64,000 nt of DNA from Luteimonas rhizosphaericola (GCF_029888045.1 NZ_JARXRN010000029.1:147372-211371); one strand, 5' to 3'; shown: positions 30,840 through 41,148, numbered from the stretch's first letter. Numbers and translations: made by a program. The notes: generated from the sequence alone by a model not told the origin.

Positions 30840-31925
30840 TCAGGGTCCTTCGGTCAGCTGCGCCAGGGCGTCGGCCTGGTGCTCGCGCGAGAGGCGCTCG
30901 ACCAGCGCGTCGAGCTGGCCTTCGAGCACGTTGGGCAGGTCGTACAGGGTCAGGCCGTCGACGCGGTGATCGGTGATCCGGCCCTGCGGAAAGTTGTAGG
31001 TGCGGATGCGCTGGCTGCGGTCGCCGCTGCCCACCTGCAGCTTGCGGCTGGCGGCGGTGGCGGCGGCGCGGCGCTCGGCTTCGGCCTCGGCCAGGGTGGC
31101 GCGCAGGCGCTTCATCGCCTTGTCGCGGTTGGCGTGCTGGCTGCGCTCGGTCTGCGATTCGACCACGATGCCGCTGGGCAGGTGGGTGATGCGGATCGCC
31201 GAATCGGTCTTGTTGACGTGCTGGCCGCCGGCGCCGGAGGAACGGAAGGTGTCGACCCGCAGGTCGGCGGGATTGATCTCGACCGGCTCGCCGTCCTCTT
31301 CCACCGGGATGATGGCCACGGTCGCGGCCGAGGTGTGGATGCGTCCCTGCGACTCGGTCTCGGGCACGCGCTGCACCCGGTGGGTCCCGGATTCGAATTT
31401 CAGCCGCGCGTAGGCGCCTTCGCCCTCGACCCGCGCGATCACCTCGCGGAAGCCGCCGTGTTCGCCGGGGTTGGCCGATTCGACCTCCACCCGCCAGCCC
31501 TGGCGTTCGGCGTAGCGGGTGTACATGCGCAGCAGGTCGCCGGCGAAGATCGCGGCCTCGTCGCCGCCGGTGCCGGCGCGGATCTCCAGGTACAGGCCGC
31601 CGTCGTCGCGGGCGTCGCGCGGCACCAGCTGCGCCATCAGCGCCGCGTCCAGATCGGCCAGGCGGGCGGTGGCCGCGGCGATCTCCTCTTCGGCCAGTTC
31701 GCGCAGTTCCGAATCGCCGCGCATCGCCTCGGCCGCCGCGAGGTCCGCCTGGGCCTGGCGCTCGTCCGCCAGCGCCGATGCCAGCGGCTCGAGCCGGGCG
31801 AACTCGCGCGACAGGGCGCGGAAGCGCGTCTGGTCGCCGGCGACTCCCGGGTCGGCGAGCAGGCGTTCGAGTTCGTCGCGGCGTTCGGCCAGCGCGTCCA
31901 GCTTACGGCGCAGGGTCGGCAGCAT
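30840..31925 (-). CDS. prfA: Peptide chain release factor 1
   Basis: RF1, which recognises UAA and UAG stop codons and triggers peptide release. The 361-residue protein has GTGGDEA (118-124), the stop-codon-recognition tripeptide PET (188-190, PxT) and the catalytic GGQ (233-235) within [18 protein letters not shown]. Gln235 is the expected PrmC target (prmC at 831). Length is normal. Its start lies 23 bases inside the end of hemA, the common hemA-prfA coupling. Confidence 0.98.
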   Translation of the reverse strand: MLPTLRRKLDALAERRDELERLLADPGVAGDQTRFRALSREFARLEPLASALADERQAQADLAAAEAMRGDSELRELAEEEIAAATARLADLDAALMAQLVPRDARDDGGLYLEIRAGTGGDEAAIFAGDLLRMYTRYAERQGWRVEVESANPGEHGGFREVIARVEGEGAYARLKFESGTHRVQRVPETESQGRIHTSAATVAIIPVEEDGEPVEINPADLRVDTFRSSGAGGQHVNKTDSAIRITHLPSGIVVESQTERSQHANRDKAMKRLRATLAEAEAERRAAATAASRKLQVGSGDRSQRIRTYNFPQGRITDHRVDGLTLYDLPNVLEGQLDALVERLSREHQADALAQLTEGP

Positions 31926-33201
31926 CGGATTCGCGCGGTTCGGGGGGCAGCAGCTCGTCGAACGAGCGCAGGAAATCGAGGTTGCCGCTGGCCACCGCCT
32001 CGCGCATCGCGGCGGTCGGTGCGTGCAGCAGGCGGTTGGTGAGCGCGTGCGCGAGCTGGTCCATCACCACGTGCGGATCCTGGCCGCCGGCCAGCTGCTG
32101 GCGGGCGCGCGCCACGAGCTCGGCGCGGGTCGCCTCGCCGTGCGCGCGCAGGCGCTTGAGCGGCGCGTTGCGGGCGCCGAAGGCCAGCGCCTCGGCGTAG
32201 CGCGAAACCTGCAGGTCGATGATCGCCTCGGCATCCTGCGCCGCCTCGCTGCGGCTGCGGCGGTTGTGCTCGACCACGCGGTCGAGGTCGTCGACGGTGT
32301 AGACGAAGGCGTCGTCGAGTTCGGCCACGTCGGCGGCGATGTCGCGCGGCACCGCCAGGTCCATCAGCAGCATCGGCCGGCGCTTGCGCAGCGACAGCGC
32401 GTGCGCGATCTGCGGCCGGGTCAGGATCGGCGCCTGGCTGGCGGTGGCGGAGAACACGATGTCGGCCAGGAACAGGTGGCGCTCCAGCTCGTCCAGCGGC
32501 AGCGCCACCGCGCCGTAGCGCGCCGCCAGTTCCTGCGCGTGCGAGAAGGTGCGGTTGGCGACCAGCAGGCGCTTGACCCGGGCCTGGGCCAGGTGCCGCG
32601 CGGTGAGTTCGATGGTCTCGCCGGCGCCGACCAGCAGCACCACCGAATCGGCCGGCCGCGCGAACGATTCCTGCGCCAGCCGCACCGCGAGCGAGGCGAC
32701 CGACACCGGACTGTTGCCGATCCGGGTCTCGGTACGCGCACGCTTGGCGGTGACGAAGGCGTGCTGGAACAGGCGGTCGAGCTCGCCGCCCAGGGTGCCG
32801 GCGCTGCGCGCCATCGCCCAGGCCTGCTTCACCTGGCCGAGGATCTGCGGTTCGCCCAGCACCAGCGAGTCCAGCCCGCAGGCGACCCGGAACAGGTGGC
32901 GCACCGCGTCGTCGCCGGCGTGGCGGTAGAGGTAGGCGTGCAGATCCCAGGCGGCGTGGCCTTCGTCGCCGCGGTCGCGCGGGTGGGTGGCCAGCCAGTC
33001 GGCGAGCCGGCGGCCGTCGCCATCGACCAGCGCGTAGAGTTCGGTGCGATTGCAGGTCGACAGCAGCGCCACCTCGCGTACGCCCGGCAGCTCGCGCAGC
33101 TCCGCCAGCGCCGCCGGGACGGCGGCGTCGCCGAAGGCCACGCGCTCGCGCAGCGCGACCGGGGCGGTCTGGTGGTTGATGCCGAGGGCGTAGAGGGTCA
33201 T
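31903..33201 (-). CDS. hemA: Glutamyl-tRNA reductase
   Basis: First enzyme of C5 tetrapyrrole synthesis, reducing glutamyl-tRNA to glutamate-1-semialdehyde with NADPH. The 432-residue protein begins [20 protein letters not shown], has catalytic Cys50 in [10 protein letters not shown], the NADPH-binding segment [20 protein letters not shown] and the C-terminal dimerisation helices. It leads the minus-strand hemA-prfA-GNAT-OGT run and is divergent from the TPR gene, with 94 bases of relatively AT-rich sequence between the starts. Confidence 0.98.
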   Translation of the reverse strand: MTLYALGINHQTAPVALRERVAFGDAAVPAALAELRELPGVREVALLSTCNRTELYALVDGDGRRLADWLATHPRDRGDEGHAAWDLHAYLYRHAGDDAVRHLFRVACGLDSLVLGEPQILGQVKQAWAMARSAGTLGGELDRLFQHAFVTAKRARTETRIGNSPVSVASLAVRLAQESFARPADSVVLLVGAGETIELTARHLAQARVKRLLVANRTFSHAQELAARYGAVALPLDELERHLFLADIVFSATASQAPILTRPQIAHALSLRKRRPMLLMDLAVPRDIAADVAELDDAFVYTVDDLDRVVEHNRRSRSEAAQDAEAIIDLQVSRYAEALAFGARNAPLKRLRAHGEATRAELVARARQQLAGGQDPHVVMDQLAHALTNRLLHAPTAAMREAVASGNLDFLRSFDELLPPEPRESDAADPAP

Positions 33202-33295
33202 GCGTGGCTGGCGGGCCCGGCGGCGTGGCCGTTCAGGCGCTTGCGATAAGCTTTCGGAATTCAGACGCCCTCATTTTAAGGCCCGGCCGACGTCG

Positions 33296-34984
33296 ATGCC
33301 CGCTTTTCAGAACTCCGTCCGCCGGATCGTGCTGGGTGCCGGCCTGCTGGCCTGCCTGATTCCCCTCCATGCGGGCGCGGCGCCGGCGCGCGACCCGCTG
33401 CGCGAGGACGTGCTCGGCGCCACCCTGGCCGGCGAGTACGCGCTCCAGGCCGGGCGCCTGGACGAGGCCGCCGGCTGGTACCTCGACGCCGCCCGGGCCG
33501 CCGGCGACGACGACGCGGGCCTGGCCGAGCGCGCCACCCGGATCGCGCTGCTGGGCCAGGACGACCGTGCCGCCGAGCAGGCCCTGGCGCTGTGGCAGGC
33601 GCGCGCGCCGAAGTCGCTGGCGATGCGCGCGGCGGAGGCCACGCTGGCGCTGCGGATGGGCCGCACCCGGGTGGCGCAGCGTCAGTTGCGGGCCCTGATG
33701 GCCGACCCCGATCCCGCCGGCTGGCGCCACGCCCTCGCCGTGATCGCGACCGGTCCACGCGAACAGGCGACCTCGGCCGAGGTGATGCGCCGCCTGTTCG
33801 ACGACGGCGCCGTGCCCGAGACGCTCCCGGCCTGGCTCGCCTTCGGCGACCTCGCCCAGCGCCTCGACGAGGAGGAACTCACCCGGCGCGTGATCGCGCG
33901 CATCGTCGAGCGTTTCCCCGGCGAACCGCGGGTGGCGCTGCTGCGCGCCTCGCAGCTGCGCGAGGCGGGCGATCTCGAGGGCGCCCGCGCCGCGTTGGGC
34001 GAAGCGGCGGACACCGCCGCGCGGGTGCCGGAACTGCGCCTGGCGATGGCGGCCGAATACGATGCGCTGGGCGATCCCGCCGCTGCCGAGCAGTTGCTCG
34101 CCCGGGGCCCGCAGGACCGCCGCATCCAGGCCCTGCGCGCGTCGCTGCTGGCCAAGGCCGAGGACAAGGCCTCGCTGGCGCGCCTGTACGAGGAACTGCG
34201 CCGCGACGCCACCAATCCCGAGCCCGGCCATCGCCTGCTGCTGGGCCAGGTGGCCGAGTTCCTCGACCGCCACGCCGAGGCGCTGGAGTGGTACGAGAGC
34301 GTTCCCGGCGGCGAGGCGCGGCTGCAGGCGCGCCTGCAGGCGACCCATGTGCTGCACGACCTCGGCCGGCGCGACGAGGCCTACGCCGCCCTGCGCCGGC
34401 TGCAGGTGGACGGTTCGATCAACGAGGACGCCCGCCGCGCCGCTTACCTGGTCGAAGGCGAGCTGCGCGCGCGCGACGAGGACGTGGAGGCGGAGAACGC
34501 CGCGTATGCGCGCGCCCTGGCCGACTGGCCGGACGAGCCCTCGCTGCTCTACGCGCGCGCGCTGATGTGGGAGCGGCGGGACGACATCCCGCGGGCGGAG
34601 GCCGACCTGCGCAAGATCCTGGTCGCCGATCCGGACAACGTCGCCGCCCTCAACGCCCTCGGCTATACCCTGGCCGACCGCACCGACCGCTACGCCGAGG
34701 CGCTGGAGCTGATCGACCGCGCGCGCGTGGCCGAGCCGGGCAACGCCGCGATCATCGACAGCTACGGCTGGGTGCTCTACCGCCTCGGCCGCAACGAGGA
34801 GGCGCTGGTGGAACTGCGCCGCGCCTACACCCTGCAGAAGGACGCCGAGATCGCCGCCCACATCGCCGAGGTGCTGTGGGTGCTGGGCCGCCGCGACGAG
34901 GCGCAGCGCTACTTCGACGACGCGCGCCGGCTCGATCCGGACAACCGCTCGCTGCAGCGCGCGCTCGAGAAGACCGGCGCATGA
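33296..34984 (+). CDS. Exported tetratricopeptide repeat protein
   Basis: A 562-residue protein with a signal peptide (RIVLGAGLLACLIPLHAGAA) and many TPR-like helical repeats; the clearest are near the C-terminus (VAALNALGYTLADRTDRYAEALELIDRAR, AAIIDSYGWVLYRLGRNEEALVELRRA). It occupies the position directly before lolB typical of gammaproteobacterial homologues; its stop overlaps the lolB ATG (ATGA). It is probably a periplasmic scaffold, perhaps linked to lipoprotein handling by context only. The ATG at 33296 gives the signal peptide directly. Confidence 0.88.
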   Translation: MPAFQNSVRRIVLGAGLLACLIPLHAGAAPARDPLREDVLGATLAGEYALQAGRLDEAAGWYLDAARAAGDDDAGLAERATRIALLGQDDRAAEQALALWQARAPKSLAMRAAEATLALRMGRTRVAQRQLRALMADPDPAGWRHALAVIATGPREQATSAEVMRRLFDDGAVPETLPAWLAFGDLAQRLDEEELTRRVIARIVERFPGEPRVALLRASQLREAGDLEGARAALGEAADTAARVPELRLAMAAEYDALGDPAAAEQLLARGPQDRRIQALRASLLAKAEDKASLARLYEELRRDATNPEPGHRLLLGQVAEFLDRHAEALEWYESVPGGEARLQARLQATHVLHDLGRRDEAYAALRRLQVDGSINEDARRAAYLVEGELRARDEDVEAENAAYARALADWPDEPSLLYARALMWERRDDIPRAEADLRKILVADPDNVAALNALGYTLADRTDRYAEALELIDRARVAEPGNAAIIDSYGWVLYRLGRNEEALVELRRAYTLQKDAEIAAHIAEVLWVLGRRDEAQRYFDDARRLDPDNRSLQRALEKTGA

Positions 34985-35991
34985 GCCCGGGCATCGCACG
35001 CGCCGCCGCCCTGGCGGGCATCCTGCTGCTGGGTGGCTGCGTTTCGGCCCCGCCGCGCCCGGCCGTGCCGGTCGACGCGGTGGCCGCGCGCGAGGCGGAC
35101 GCGCGGCGGGCCGCGCTGGTGGACTGGTCGCTCGAAGGGCGGGTCGCGATCTCCAACGCGCGCCAGGGCGGCAGCGGCCGGCTCGACTGGACCCAGCGCG
35201 GCGAACGCTACGACCTCACGCTGTCCGCCCCGGTCACCCGCCAGGGCTGGCGCCTGAGCGGCGACGCGTCTTCGGCGCGGCTCGATGGCGTCGAAGGGGG
35301 GCCGCGCGAAGGCGCCGACGTGGAGGCGCTGCTGTTCGGGGCCACCGGCTGGGAGATACCCGTGCGCGCCCTGGTCGACTGGGTGCGCGGCGTCGCCGCC
35401 GCCGAGGACGTGCACGGCCCGGCGCGCATGGAGCACGGCGCCGGCAACCTGCCGGCACGCCTGGAGCAGGCCGGCTGGGCGATCGAATACCGCGACTGGT
35501 TCGAGGCCGGTCCCGGCCAGCCCGCGCTGCCGCGCCGGATGGAGGCCAGCCGTGACCAGGCGCGGGTGCGGCTGGTGGTCGACGGCTGGACCGTGGTGCC
35601 CGGCGCGGTCGCCACGGCGCCGGAACCGGACTCGCCGCCGGCAACCGAGGCAACGGTCGCCCCGGACCCGGACGCATCGCCCGAGGCGCAACTGGCCGCG
35701 AGCCTGCAGGCGCTGCGGCTCGACGATCCCGCCGCCGACATGCGGGCGCATGCGGAGAGCGGCGACCTGCGTCCGGTCGGCGTGTGCGGCTTCGCCTGCC
35801 TCGCGCCCGGCTACGGCACCGGCGGCGGCGCGGCCCATGGCGTGCCGATGCGGATCCTGGACGGCACCGGCGACGTCGTCTCCGGCGAGGCGCATCTGGC
35901 GCTCAAGCATCGGGCGGAGGCCTACGCACGGGCCTACAACGCCGCGCTCGGCGACTGGCTGCGGACCCATCCGCACGCCGCCGCCGACTGA
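34981..35991 (+). CDS. lolB: Outer membrane lipoprotein receptor LolB with C-terminal extension
   Basis: LolB receives lipoproteins from LolA and inserts them into the outer membrane. The lipobox ends at Cys20 (LLLGGC). Residues about 45-205 fit the LolB fold ([39 protein letters not shown]). Normal LolB ends near residue 205; here a Pro/Ala/Glu-rich linker (211-235) leads to about 100 further residues with CGFAC (269-273), which I do not recognise. The frame is intact to a TGA one base before ispE. Coupled to the TPR gene by ATGA. Confidence 0.92.
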   Translation: MSPGIARAAALAGILLLGGCVSAPPRPAVPVDAVAAREADARRAALVDWSLEGRVAISNARQGGSGRLDWTQRGERYDLTLSAPVTRQGWRLSGDASSARLDGVEGGPREGADVEALLFGATGWEIPVRALVDWVRGVAAAEDVHGPARMEHGAGNLPARLEQAGWAIEYRDWFEAGPGQPALPRRMEASRDQARVRLVVDGWTVVPGAVATAPEPDSPPATEATVAPDPDASPEAQLAASLQALRLDDPAADMRAHAESGDLRPVGVCGFACLAPGYGTGGGAAHGVPMRILDGTGDVVSGEAHLALKHRAEAYARAYNAALGDWLRTHPHAAAD

Positions 35992-35992
35992 A

Positions 35993-36892
35993 ATGGCGGC
36001 GTGCGATCCCGCGGACGGCTGGAGCGCCTGGCCGGCCCCGGCCAAGCTGAACCTGTTCCTGCGCATCCCGCGCCGACGCGCGGACGGGTATCACGAGCTG
36101 CAGACCGTGTTCCGCCTGCTGGACTGGGGCGACACCATCCACCTGCGGCTGCGTGACGACGGCGCGATCCGCCGCATCGGCGCCTCGGCGGCGGGGGTGG
36201 CGGAAGCCGAGGATCTGGTCGTCCGGGCGGCGCACCTGCTGCAAAAGGAAGTTAAAGTCGCCCAAGGCGTCGACATCTCCGTCGAAAAACGCATTCCATC
36301 GGGCGCCGGATTCGGCGGCGGCTCGTCCGACGCGGCCACCGTGCTGCGCGCGCTGGACCGCCTGTGGGGGGTGAGCCTCGGGGTCGAGCGGCTGGCTGCG
36401 CTGGGCCTCGAGCTCGGGGCGGACGTCCCGGTCTTCGTCCACGGCCACAACGCCTGGGCCGAAGGCGTGGGCGAGCGCCTGACGCCCCTGTCGCTGCCGC
36501 CGGCCTGGTACGTGCTGGTCGATCCCGGCGTCCACGCCGCCACCGCGGCGCTTTTCCAAGCCCCTGAATTGACGCGAAATGCGCCACCCGCGACAATATC
36601 CGACTTCGTTTCGGGAGCTGGGCTCGGCAATGCGTTCGAGCCGGTGCTGCGCCGCCGCGAACCCGCCGTCGAGGCGGCGTTCGTGGCCCTGGCGCGGATC
36701 GGCACGCCGCGGTTGACCGGGTCGGGCAGTGGCTGCTTCGTCGAATTCGCGACCCGCGAAGACGCCGGGGCCGCGCTGGCGGACCTGCCGTCCGGCCTGC
36801 GGGCCTGGGTCGCGGCGGGCGCGTCGCGCTCGCCGCTGCTGGATGCGCTCGAAGCAGCCGTGATTGGCGGTGCGTGGGTCGGTGATGGGTGA
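35993..36892 (+). CDS. ispE: 4-diphosphocytidyl-2-C-methyl-D-erythritol kinase
   Basis: GHMP kinase of the MEP isoprenoid pathway, phosphorylating CDP-ME. The 299-residue protein has the substrate loop [22 protein letters not shown], the ATP-binding motif [20 protein letters not shown] and the C-terminal [10 protein letters not shown]. The ATG at 35993 follows the lolB stop by one base. The stretch 36240-36300 is more AT-rich than its surroundings, with no effect on the frame. Confidence 0.97.
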   Translation: MAACDPADGWSAWPAPAKLNLFLRIPRRRADGYHELQTVFRLLDWGDTIHLRLRDDGAIRRIGASAAGVAEAEDLVVRAAHLLQKEVKVAQGVDISVEKRIPSGAGFGGGSSDAATVLRALDRLWGVSLGVERLAALGLELGADVPVFVHGHNAWAEGVGERLTPLSLPPAWYVLVDPGVHAATAALFQAPELTRNAPPATISDFVSGAGLGNAFEPVLRRREPAVEAAFVALARIGTPRLTGSGSGCFVEFATREDAGAALADLPSGLRAWVAAGASRSPLLDALEAAVIGGAWVGDG

Positions 36893-36957
36893 GCGAGGGG
36901 CCCCTGCGGCCGCCGCCCCGGTCATCGATCACGACCCGCGGATCGCGTCCCACCCAC

Positions 36958-37033
36958 AGGGGCGTCGCCAAGTGGTTAAGGCACCGGGTTTTGATCCCGG
37001 CATGCGTAGGTTCGAATCCTTCCGCCCCTGCCA
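36958..37033 (+). tRNA. tRNA-Gln (TTG anticodon)
   Basis: Seven-base-pair acceptor stem AGGGGCG/CGCCCCT, T-arm GGTTCGAATCC, encoded CCA at 37031-37033, and anticodon TTG at 36991-36993 in loop TTTTGAT closed by CCGGG/CCCGG. It sits between ispE and prs, as in many gammaproteobacteria. Confidence 0.97.
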
Positions 37034-37141
37034 GACATGCGTGGGGAGCGGGAATCCCGAGGCGGGCAGTCGCGACAGCGGCTTGCGCGCCAAGGGCTCC
37101 CCGCTCCCGATTTCCTCCTCTCCAACACCGGCAGTCAGACC

Positions 37142-38101
37142 ATGAAGGAAGATCGCAACCTGTTGATCTTCTCAGGCAACGCGAACCGCCCGCTGGCCAA
37201 AGCGGTGTGTCGCGAACTGGGGGTGCGGCCGGGCAAGGCGCTGGTGTCCACGTTCTCCGACGGCGAGGCCCAGGTCGAGATCGAGGAGAACGTCCGCCGC
37301 CAGGACGTGTTCGTGATCCAGCCGACCAACGCGCCCTCGGCCGAGCACCTGATGGAGCTGCTGGCGCTGATCGACGCGCTCAAGCGCGCATCGGCCGCCT
37401 CGGTGACCGCGGTGGTGCCGTACTTCGGCTATGCCCGCCAGGACCGCCGCATGCGCTCCTCGCGCGTGCCGATCACGGCCAAGCTGGTCGCGAAGATGTT
37501 CTCCGCCGCCGGCGCCGACGGCGTGCTGACCGTCGACCTGCACGCCGACCAGATCCAGGGCTTCTTCGACATCCCGGTCGACAACGTCTACGCCTCGCCG
37601 CTGCTGCTGGCCGACATCTGGCGCGCGCACGGCACCGACAACCTGATCGTGGTCTCGCCCGACGTGGGCGGCGTGGTCCGCGCCCGCGCCATCGCCAAGC
37701 GCCTGGACGACGCGGACCTGGCGATCATCGACAAGCGCCGCCCGAAGGCGAACGTGGCCACGGTGATGAACATCATCGGTGACGTCGAGGGCAAGACCTG
37801 CGTGCTGGTCGACGACATCGTCGACACCGCCGGCACCCTGTGCGCCGCCGCCGGCGCGCTCAAGGCCGACGGCGCGAACAAGGTCGTCGCCTACTGCACC
37901 CACCCGGTGCTGTCGGGCGCGGCGATCGACAACATCACCCGTTCACAGCTCGACGAACTGGTGGTCACCGACACCATCCCGCTGTCGGACGCGGCCCGCG
38001 CCTGCGGCCGCATCCGCCAGCTCAGCGTCGCCGAGATGCTGGCCGAGACGATCCGCCGGGTCGCCTTCGGAGAATCCGTCAGTTCGCTCTACCTGGACTG
38101 A
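37142..38101 (+). CDS. prs: Ribose-phosphate pyrophosphokinase (PRPP synthetase)
   Basis: Makes PRPP from ribose 5-phosphate and ATP for nucleotide, histidine and tryptophan synthesis. The 319-residue protein has the ATP-binding region ([20 protein letters not shown]), the flexible-loop [11 protein letters not shown] segment, the metal-site [12 protein letters not shown] and the PRPP-binding loop [13 protein letters not shown]. The start at 37142 gives [15 protein letters not shown], as in relatives. It follows tRNA-Gln by 108 bases. Confidence 0.98.
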   Translation: MKEDRNLLIFSGNANRPLAKAVCRELGVRPGKALVSTFSDGEAQVEIEENVRRQDVFVIQPTNAPSAEHLMELLALIDALKRASAASVTAVVPYFGYARQDRRMRSSRVPITAKLVAKMFSAAGADGVLTVDLHADQIQGFFDIPVDNVYASPLLLADIWRAHGTDNLIVVSPDVGGVVRARAIAKRLDDADLAIIDKRRPKANVATVMNIIGDVEGKTCVLVDDIVDTAGTLCAAAGALKADGANKVVAYCTHPVLSGAAIDNITRSQLDELVVTDTIPLSDAARACGRIRQLSVAEMLAETIRRVAFGESVSSLYLD

Positions 38102-38180
38102 CACCGCCGCTCACCTGGTCGCGGGTGAGCGTTTCCAACCGCCGCGAGGCGGTCTATCACGCAACAGAAGAGAAGCACAC

Positions 38181-38825
38181 ATGGCAACGACACACGAAAT
38201 CAAGGTCGAGCGCCGCGAGGACGAAGGGAAGGGTGCGAGCCGCCGCCTTCGCCGCGCGGGCAAGATCCCGGCCATCGTCTACGGTGGCGACCTGAAGCCG
38301 GTCAACATCCAGCTCGACCACGAGCCGGTGTGGCTGGCCAGCCAGAACGAGTGGTTCTACTCGTCGATCCTGGACCTGAGCCTGGGTGGCGACGTCCAGA
38401 AGGTGCTGCTGCGCGACATGCAGCGCCATCCGTACAAGCAACTGATCATGCACCTGGACTTCCAGCGCGTGACCGAAGGCGAGACGCTGCGCACCGCGGT
38501 GCCGCTGCACTTCATCGGTGAGGACACCTCGCCGGCCGGCAAGTCGGCCGAGGTGGTGGTGACGCACGAGCTCAACGAAGTCGTCGTCGAGTGCCTGCCC
38601 CAGGACCTGCCGGAGCACATCGAGGTCGACCTGTCGGCCCTGGAGCTCGGAACGACCGTGCACCTGTCCGACCTCAAGCTGCCGTCGGGCGTCGAGATCC
38701 CCGAGCTGAAGCTGGGCAAGGAACACGACGTCGCGGTCGTGGTGGCGCGCCACGGGCGGGTCGAGACCGAGTCGTCCGAGGACGGCGCGGTGGGCGAAGG
38801 CGGCGCGGCGGACGAGGAGAAGTAA
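38181..38825 (+). CDS. rplY: 50S ribosomal protein L25/general stress protein Ctc
   Basis: Binds 5S rRNA in the large subunit. The 214-residue long form has the N-terminal L25 domain (GASRRLRRAGKIPAIVYGG, RDMQRHPYKQLIMHLDFQRV) and the C-terminal TL5/Ctc domain (about 100-190), then an acidic Glu/Gly/Ala tail. The start at 38181 (MATTHEIKVE) follows a GAAGAGAAG ribosome binding site. It is in the usual prs-rplY-pth-ychF order. Confidence 0.97.
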   Translation: MATTHEIKVERREDEGKGASRRLRRAGKIPAIVYGGDLKPVNIQLDHEPVWLASQNEWFYSSILDLSLGGDVQKVLLRDMQRHPYKQLIMHLDFQRVTEGETLRTAVPLHFIGEDTSPAGKSAEVVVTHELNEVVVECLPQDLPEHIEVDLSALELGTTVHLSDLKLPSGVEIPELKLGKEHDVAVVVARHGRVETESSEDGAVGEGGAADEEK

Positions 38826-38836
38826 GCCGGTGCCCG

Positions 38837-38862
38837 CCGGCCGGTCCCGCGGGACCGGCCGG
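38837..38862. terminator. Perfect 26-base palindrome after rplY
   Basis: The sequence from 38837 to 38862 is its own reverse complement (CCGGCCGGTC half-site meeting its complement at CGCG), 11 bases after the rplY stop. It would form a very stable hairpin, but no T tract follows, so it may slow polymerase or protect the mRNA 3' end rather than terminate transcription. Confidence 0.45.
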
Positions 38863-38942
38863 TCGCGGGCGGTCCCGTGGCACGCGGCGGCGGCATCGCC
38901 GGGTGCCGACGGTGCGCTGCTGCGCGAGGGCGTCGTGTTCCG

Positions 38943-39524
38943 ATGGATGGCCTGAAGCTCATCGTCGGCCTGGGCAACCCCGGCCGGGAGTACGAGCGGA
39001 CCCGGCACAACGCCGGGTTCCGCTTCGTCGATGCGCTCGCGGCCCGGGCCGGGGCGCGTTTCGGCGTGGAGTCGAAGCTGTTCGGCGAGACGGCGAAGGT
39101 CGAGGTGGCGGGGTGTGCGCTGTGGCTGCTCAAGCCGGCGACGTTCATGAACCTCAGCGGCAAGTCGGTGACCGCGGCGCTGCGCTACTGGAAGATCGAG
39201 CCGGAACAGGCGCTGCTGGCGCACGACGAGCTCGACCTGCCGCCGGGCGCGGCGCGACTGAAGTTCGATGGCGGGCATGGGGGCCAGAACGGCCTGCGCG
39301 ACACCATGAAGCTGCTCGGGCACGGGCGCTTCCACCGTTTGCGGATCGGGATCGGTCATCCCGGGCACAAGGACCGCGTGACCGGCTGGGTGCTGGGGCG
39401 GGCGGGCAGCGAGGACGAGATCCTGATCGACCGCGCCATCGATGCGGCGCTGGACGTGCTGCCGCTGGCGGTCAAGGGCGATTTCAACGAGGCGATGAAG
39501 CGGCTGCACACCGTGAAACCGTAA
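38943..39524 (+). CDS. pth: Peptidyl-tRNA hydrolase
   Basis: Releases tRNA from prematurely terminated peptidyl-tRNA. The 193-residue protein has LIVGLGNPGREYERTRHNAGF with the catalytic His, LLKPATFMNLSG and LAHDELDLPPGAARLKFDGGHGGQNGLR. The ATG at 38943 is chosen since the conserved N-terminus begins at once; a GTG at 38877 would add 22 unconserved residues. Confidence 0.97.
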   Translation: MDGLKLIVGLGNPGREYERTRHNAGFRFVDALAARAGARFGVESKLFGETAKVEVAGCALWLLKPATFMNLSGKSVTAALRYWKIEPEQALLAHDELDLPPGAARLKFDGGHGGQNGLRDTMKLLGHGRFHRLRIGIGHPGHKDRVTGWVLGRAGSEDEILIDRAIDAALDVLPLAVKGDFNEAMKRLHTVKP

Positions 39525-39528
39525 TTCT

Positions 39529-39598
39529 TGATTGGTGACTGGCGATTCGGGGACGCGGCTGCCGCCGTCCTGAATCGCCAGTCACGAATCACCAATCA
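39529..39598. repeat. Long imperfect palindrome (REP/MITE-like) between pth and ychF
   Basis: The outer arm TGATTGGTGACTGGCGATTC (39529-39548) returns as its near complement at 39572-39598, and the centre (39550-39569, GGACGCGG...) is also nearly self-complementary. The whole 70-base element can fold into one hairpin. It fills the 84-base gap between pth and ychF and ends 10 bases before the ychF ATG. No transposase or target duplication is visible. Confidence 0.65.
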
Positions 39599-39608
39599 CG
39601 GACACCCG

Positions 39609-40700
39609 ATGGGCATCCAATGCGGCATCGTCGGCCTGCCGAACGTCGGCAAGTCGACCCTCTTCAACGCGCTGACCAAGGCCGGGATCGCGGCCGCGAA
39701 CTTCCCGTTCTGCACCATCGAGCCGAACGTGGGCGTGGTGCCGGTGCCGGACCCGCGCTTGGGCGCGCTGGCGGAGATCGTCAGGCCCGAGAAGGTGGTG
39801 CCGACGGCGGTCGAGTTCGTCGACATCGCCGGCCTGGTCGCGGGCGCGGCCAGCGGCGAGGGCCTGGGCAACAAGTTCCTGGCCCACATCCGCGAGGTCG
39901 ATGCGATCGCGCACGTGGTGCGCTGCTTCGAGCACGCCGACGTGATCCACGTCGCCAACCGGGTCGATCCGATCGCCGACATCGAGACCATCGACACCGA
40001 GCTGGCGCTGGCCGACCTGGACAGCGTGGACAAGTCGATCGCGCGCTACGAGCGCGTGGCCAAGAGCGGCGACAAGGATGCCAAGGCCCGGATCGAGGTC
40101 CTGGGCAAGCTGCGCGCGGCGCTGGACCAGGGCCGCCCGGCCCGTTCGGTCGCGCTGGCGGAGGAGGAGCGGCCGCTGGTGCGCGAACTGTTCCTGCTGA
40201 CCATGAAGCCGGTGCTGTACATCGCCAACGTGCTCGAGGACGGGTTCGAGGCCAATCCGCACCTGGAGGCCGTCCGCGCCCGGGCGGCGGGCGAGGGGGC
40301 CGAGGTCGTCCCGGTCTCGGCCGCGATCGAGGAAGAACTGAGCCAGCTCGACGACGCCGACCGCGACGAGATGCTCTCCAGCTACGGCCTCGAGGAGCCG
40401 GGCCTGAACCGGGTCATCCGCGCCGCCTACCGGCTGCTCGGCCTGCAGACCTACTTCACCGCCGGGGTGAAGGAAGTCCGCGCCTGGACGGTGAAGGCCG
40501 GCTCCACCGCGCCGCAGGCCGCCGCGGTCATCCATACCGATTTCGAGAAGGGCTTCATCCGCGCCGAGACCATCGCCTACGACGACTTCATCCGCTACCG
40601 CGGCGAAGCCGGCGCGCGCGAGGCCGGGCGGCTGCGCCTGGAAGGCAAGGAATACCGGGTGCAGGAAGGCGACGTGCTGCATTTCCGCTTCAACGTCTGA
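39609..40700 (+). CDS. ychF: Redox-regulated ATPase/GTPase YchF
   Basis: Obg-family P-loop ATPase that associates with ribosomes. The 363-residue protein has the P-loop [18 protein letters not shown], the [17 protein letters not shown] switch II segment, a coiled-coil insertion (residues about 130-200) and the C-terminal TGS domain ([20 protein letters not shown]). Start at 39609 ([14 protein letters not shown]) matches the family N-terminus. The ribosome binding site is weak, and the start lies directly behind a long palindrome. Confidence 0.97.
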   Translation: MGIQCGIVGLPNVGKSTLFNALTKAGIAAANFPFCTIEPNVGVVPVPDPRLGALAEIVRPEKVVPTAVEFVDIAGLVAGAASGEGLGNKFLAHIREVDAIAHVVRCFEHADVIHVANRVDPIADIETIDTELALADLDSVDKSIARYERVAKSGDKDAKARIEVLGKLRAALDQGRPARSVALAEEERPLVRELFLLTMKPVLYIANVLEDGFEANPHLEAVRARAAGEGAEVVPVSAAIEEELSQLDDADRDEMLSSYGLEEPGLNRVIRAAYRLLGLQTYFTAGVKEVRAWTVKAGSTAPQAAAVIHTDFEKGFIRAETIAYDDFIRYRGEAGAREAGRLRLEGKEYRVQEGDVLHFRFNV

Positions 40701-40773
40701 GGCCGACCGCCCGGCCGGCGGGCAGCCGTGCGGGCCGTTGCCGGGCCTGCATCGCACGGGCCGTACGCGCGCG

Positions 40774-40802
40774 TTGACAGGGCCGTGACGCATGGTCAAA
40801 AT
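40774..40802 (+). promoter_or_regulatory. Sigma-70 promoter for the tRNA-Tyr/Gly/Thr-tuf transcript
   Basis: A perfect -35 TTGACA (40774-40779) is followed after 17 bases by CAAAAT (40797-40802), four of six matches to the -10 consensus. The tRNA-Tyr gene begins 33 bases downstream, which fits a stable-RNA promoter with a short leader. No promoter is evident directly in front of tuf, so tuf is probably transcribed with the tRNAs. Confidence 0.7.
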
Positions 40803-40834
40803 AACGGGCTGTTTCACGGGTTTGCGCGACGACC

Positions 40835-40920
40835 GGAGGGATACCCAAGCGGCCAACGGGGGCAGACTGTAAATCTGCTGGCTTACGCCTTCGGTGGTTC
40901 GAATCCACCTCCCTCCACCA
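40835..40920 (+). tRNA. tRNA-Tyr (GTA anticodon)
   Basis: Class II tRNA of 86 bases including encoded CCA. Acceptor GGAGGGA/TCCCTCC, anticodon loop CTGTAAA with GTA, a long variable arm, and T-arm GGTGGTTCGAATCCACC. Confidence 0.97.
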
Positions 40921-40952
40921 GTCCCGTCAAAGCAGGCTCGAGTTTGTGCGGC

Positions 40953-41026
<74 letters not shown>

Positions 41027-41072
41027 TTGTCCTGCCGCCGGCACGACCCGCGAGAAGGTTCCAACACAATCC

Positions 41073-41148
41073 GCTCACGTAGCTCAGTCGGTAGAGCACC
41101 TCCTTGGTAAGGAGGAGGTCGATGGTTCGATTCCATTCGTGAGCACCA
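41073..41148 (+). tRNA. tRNA-Thr (GGT anticodon)
   Basis: Acceptor GCTCACG/CGTGAGC, anticodon loop TTGGTAA closed by CCTCC/GGAGG, T-arm ATGGTTCGATTCCAT, encoded CCA at 41146-41148. Third tRNA before tuf; 91 bases separate it from the tuf ATG with no clear promoter. Confidence 0.97.
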
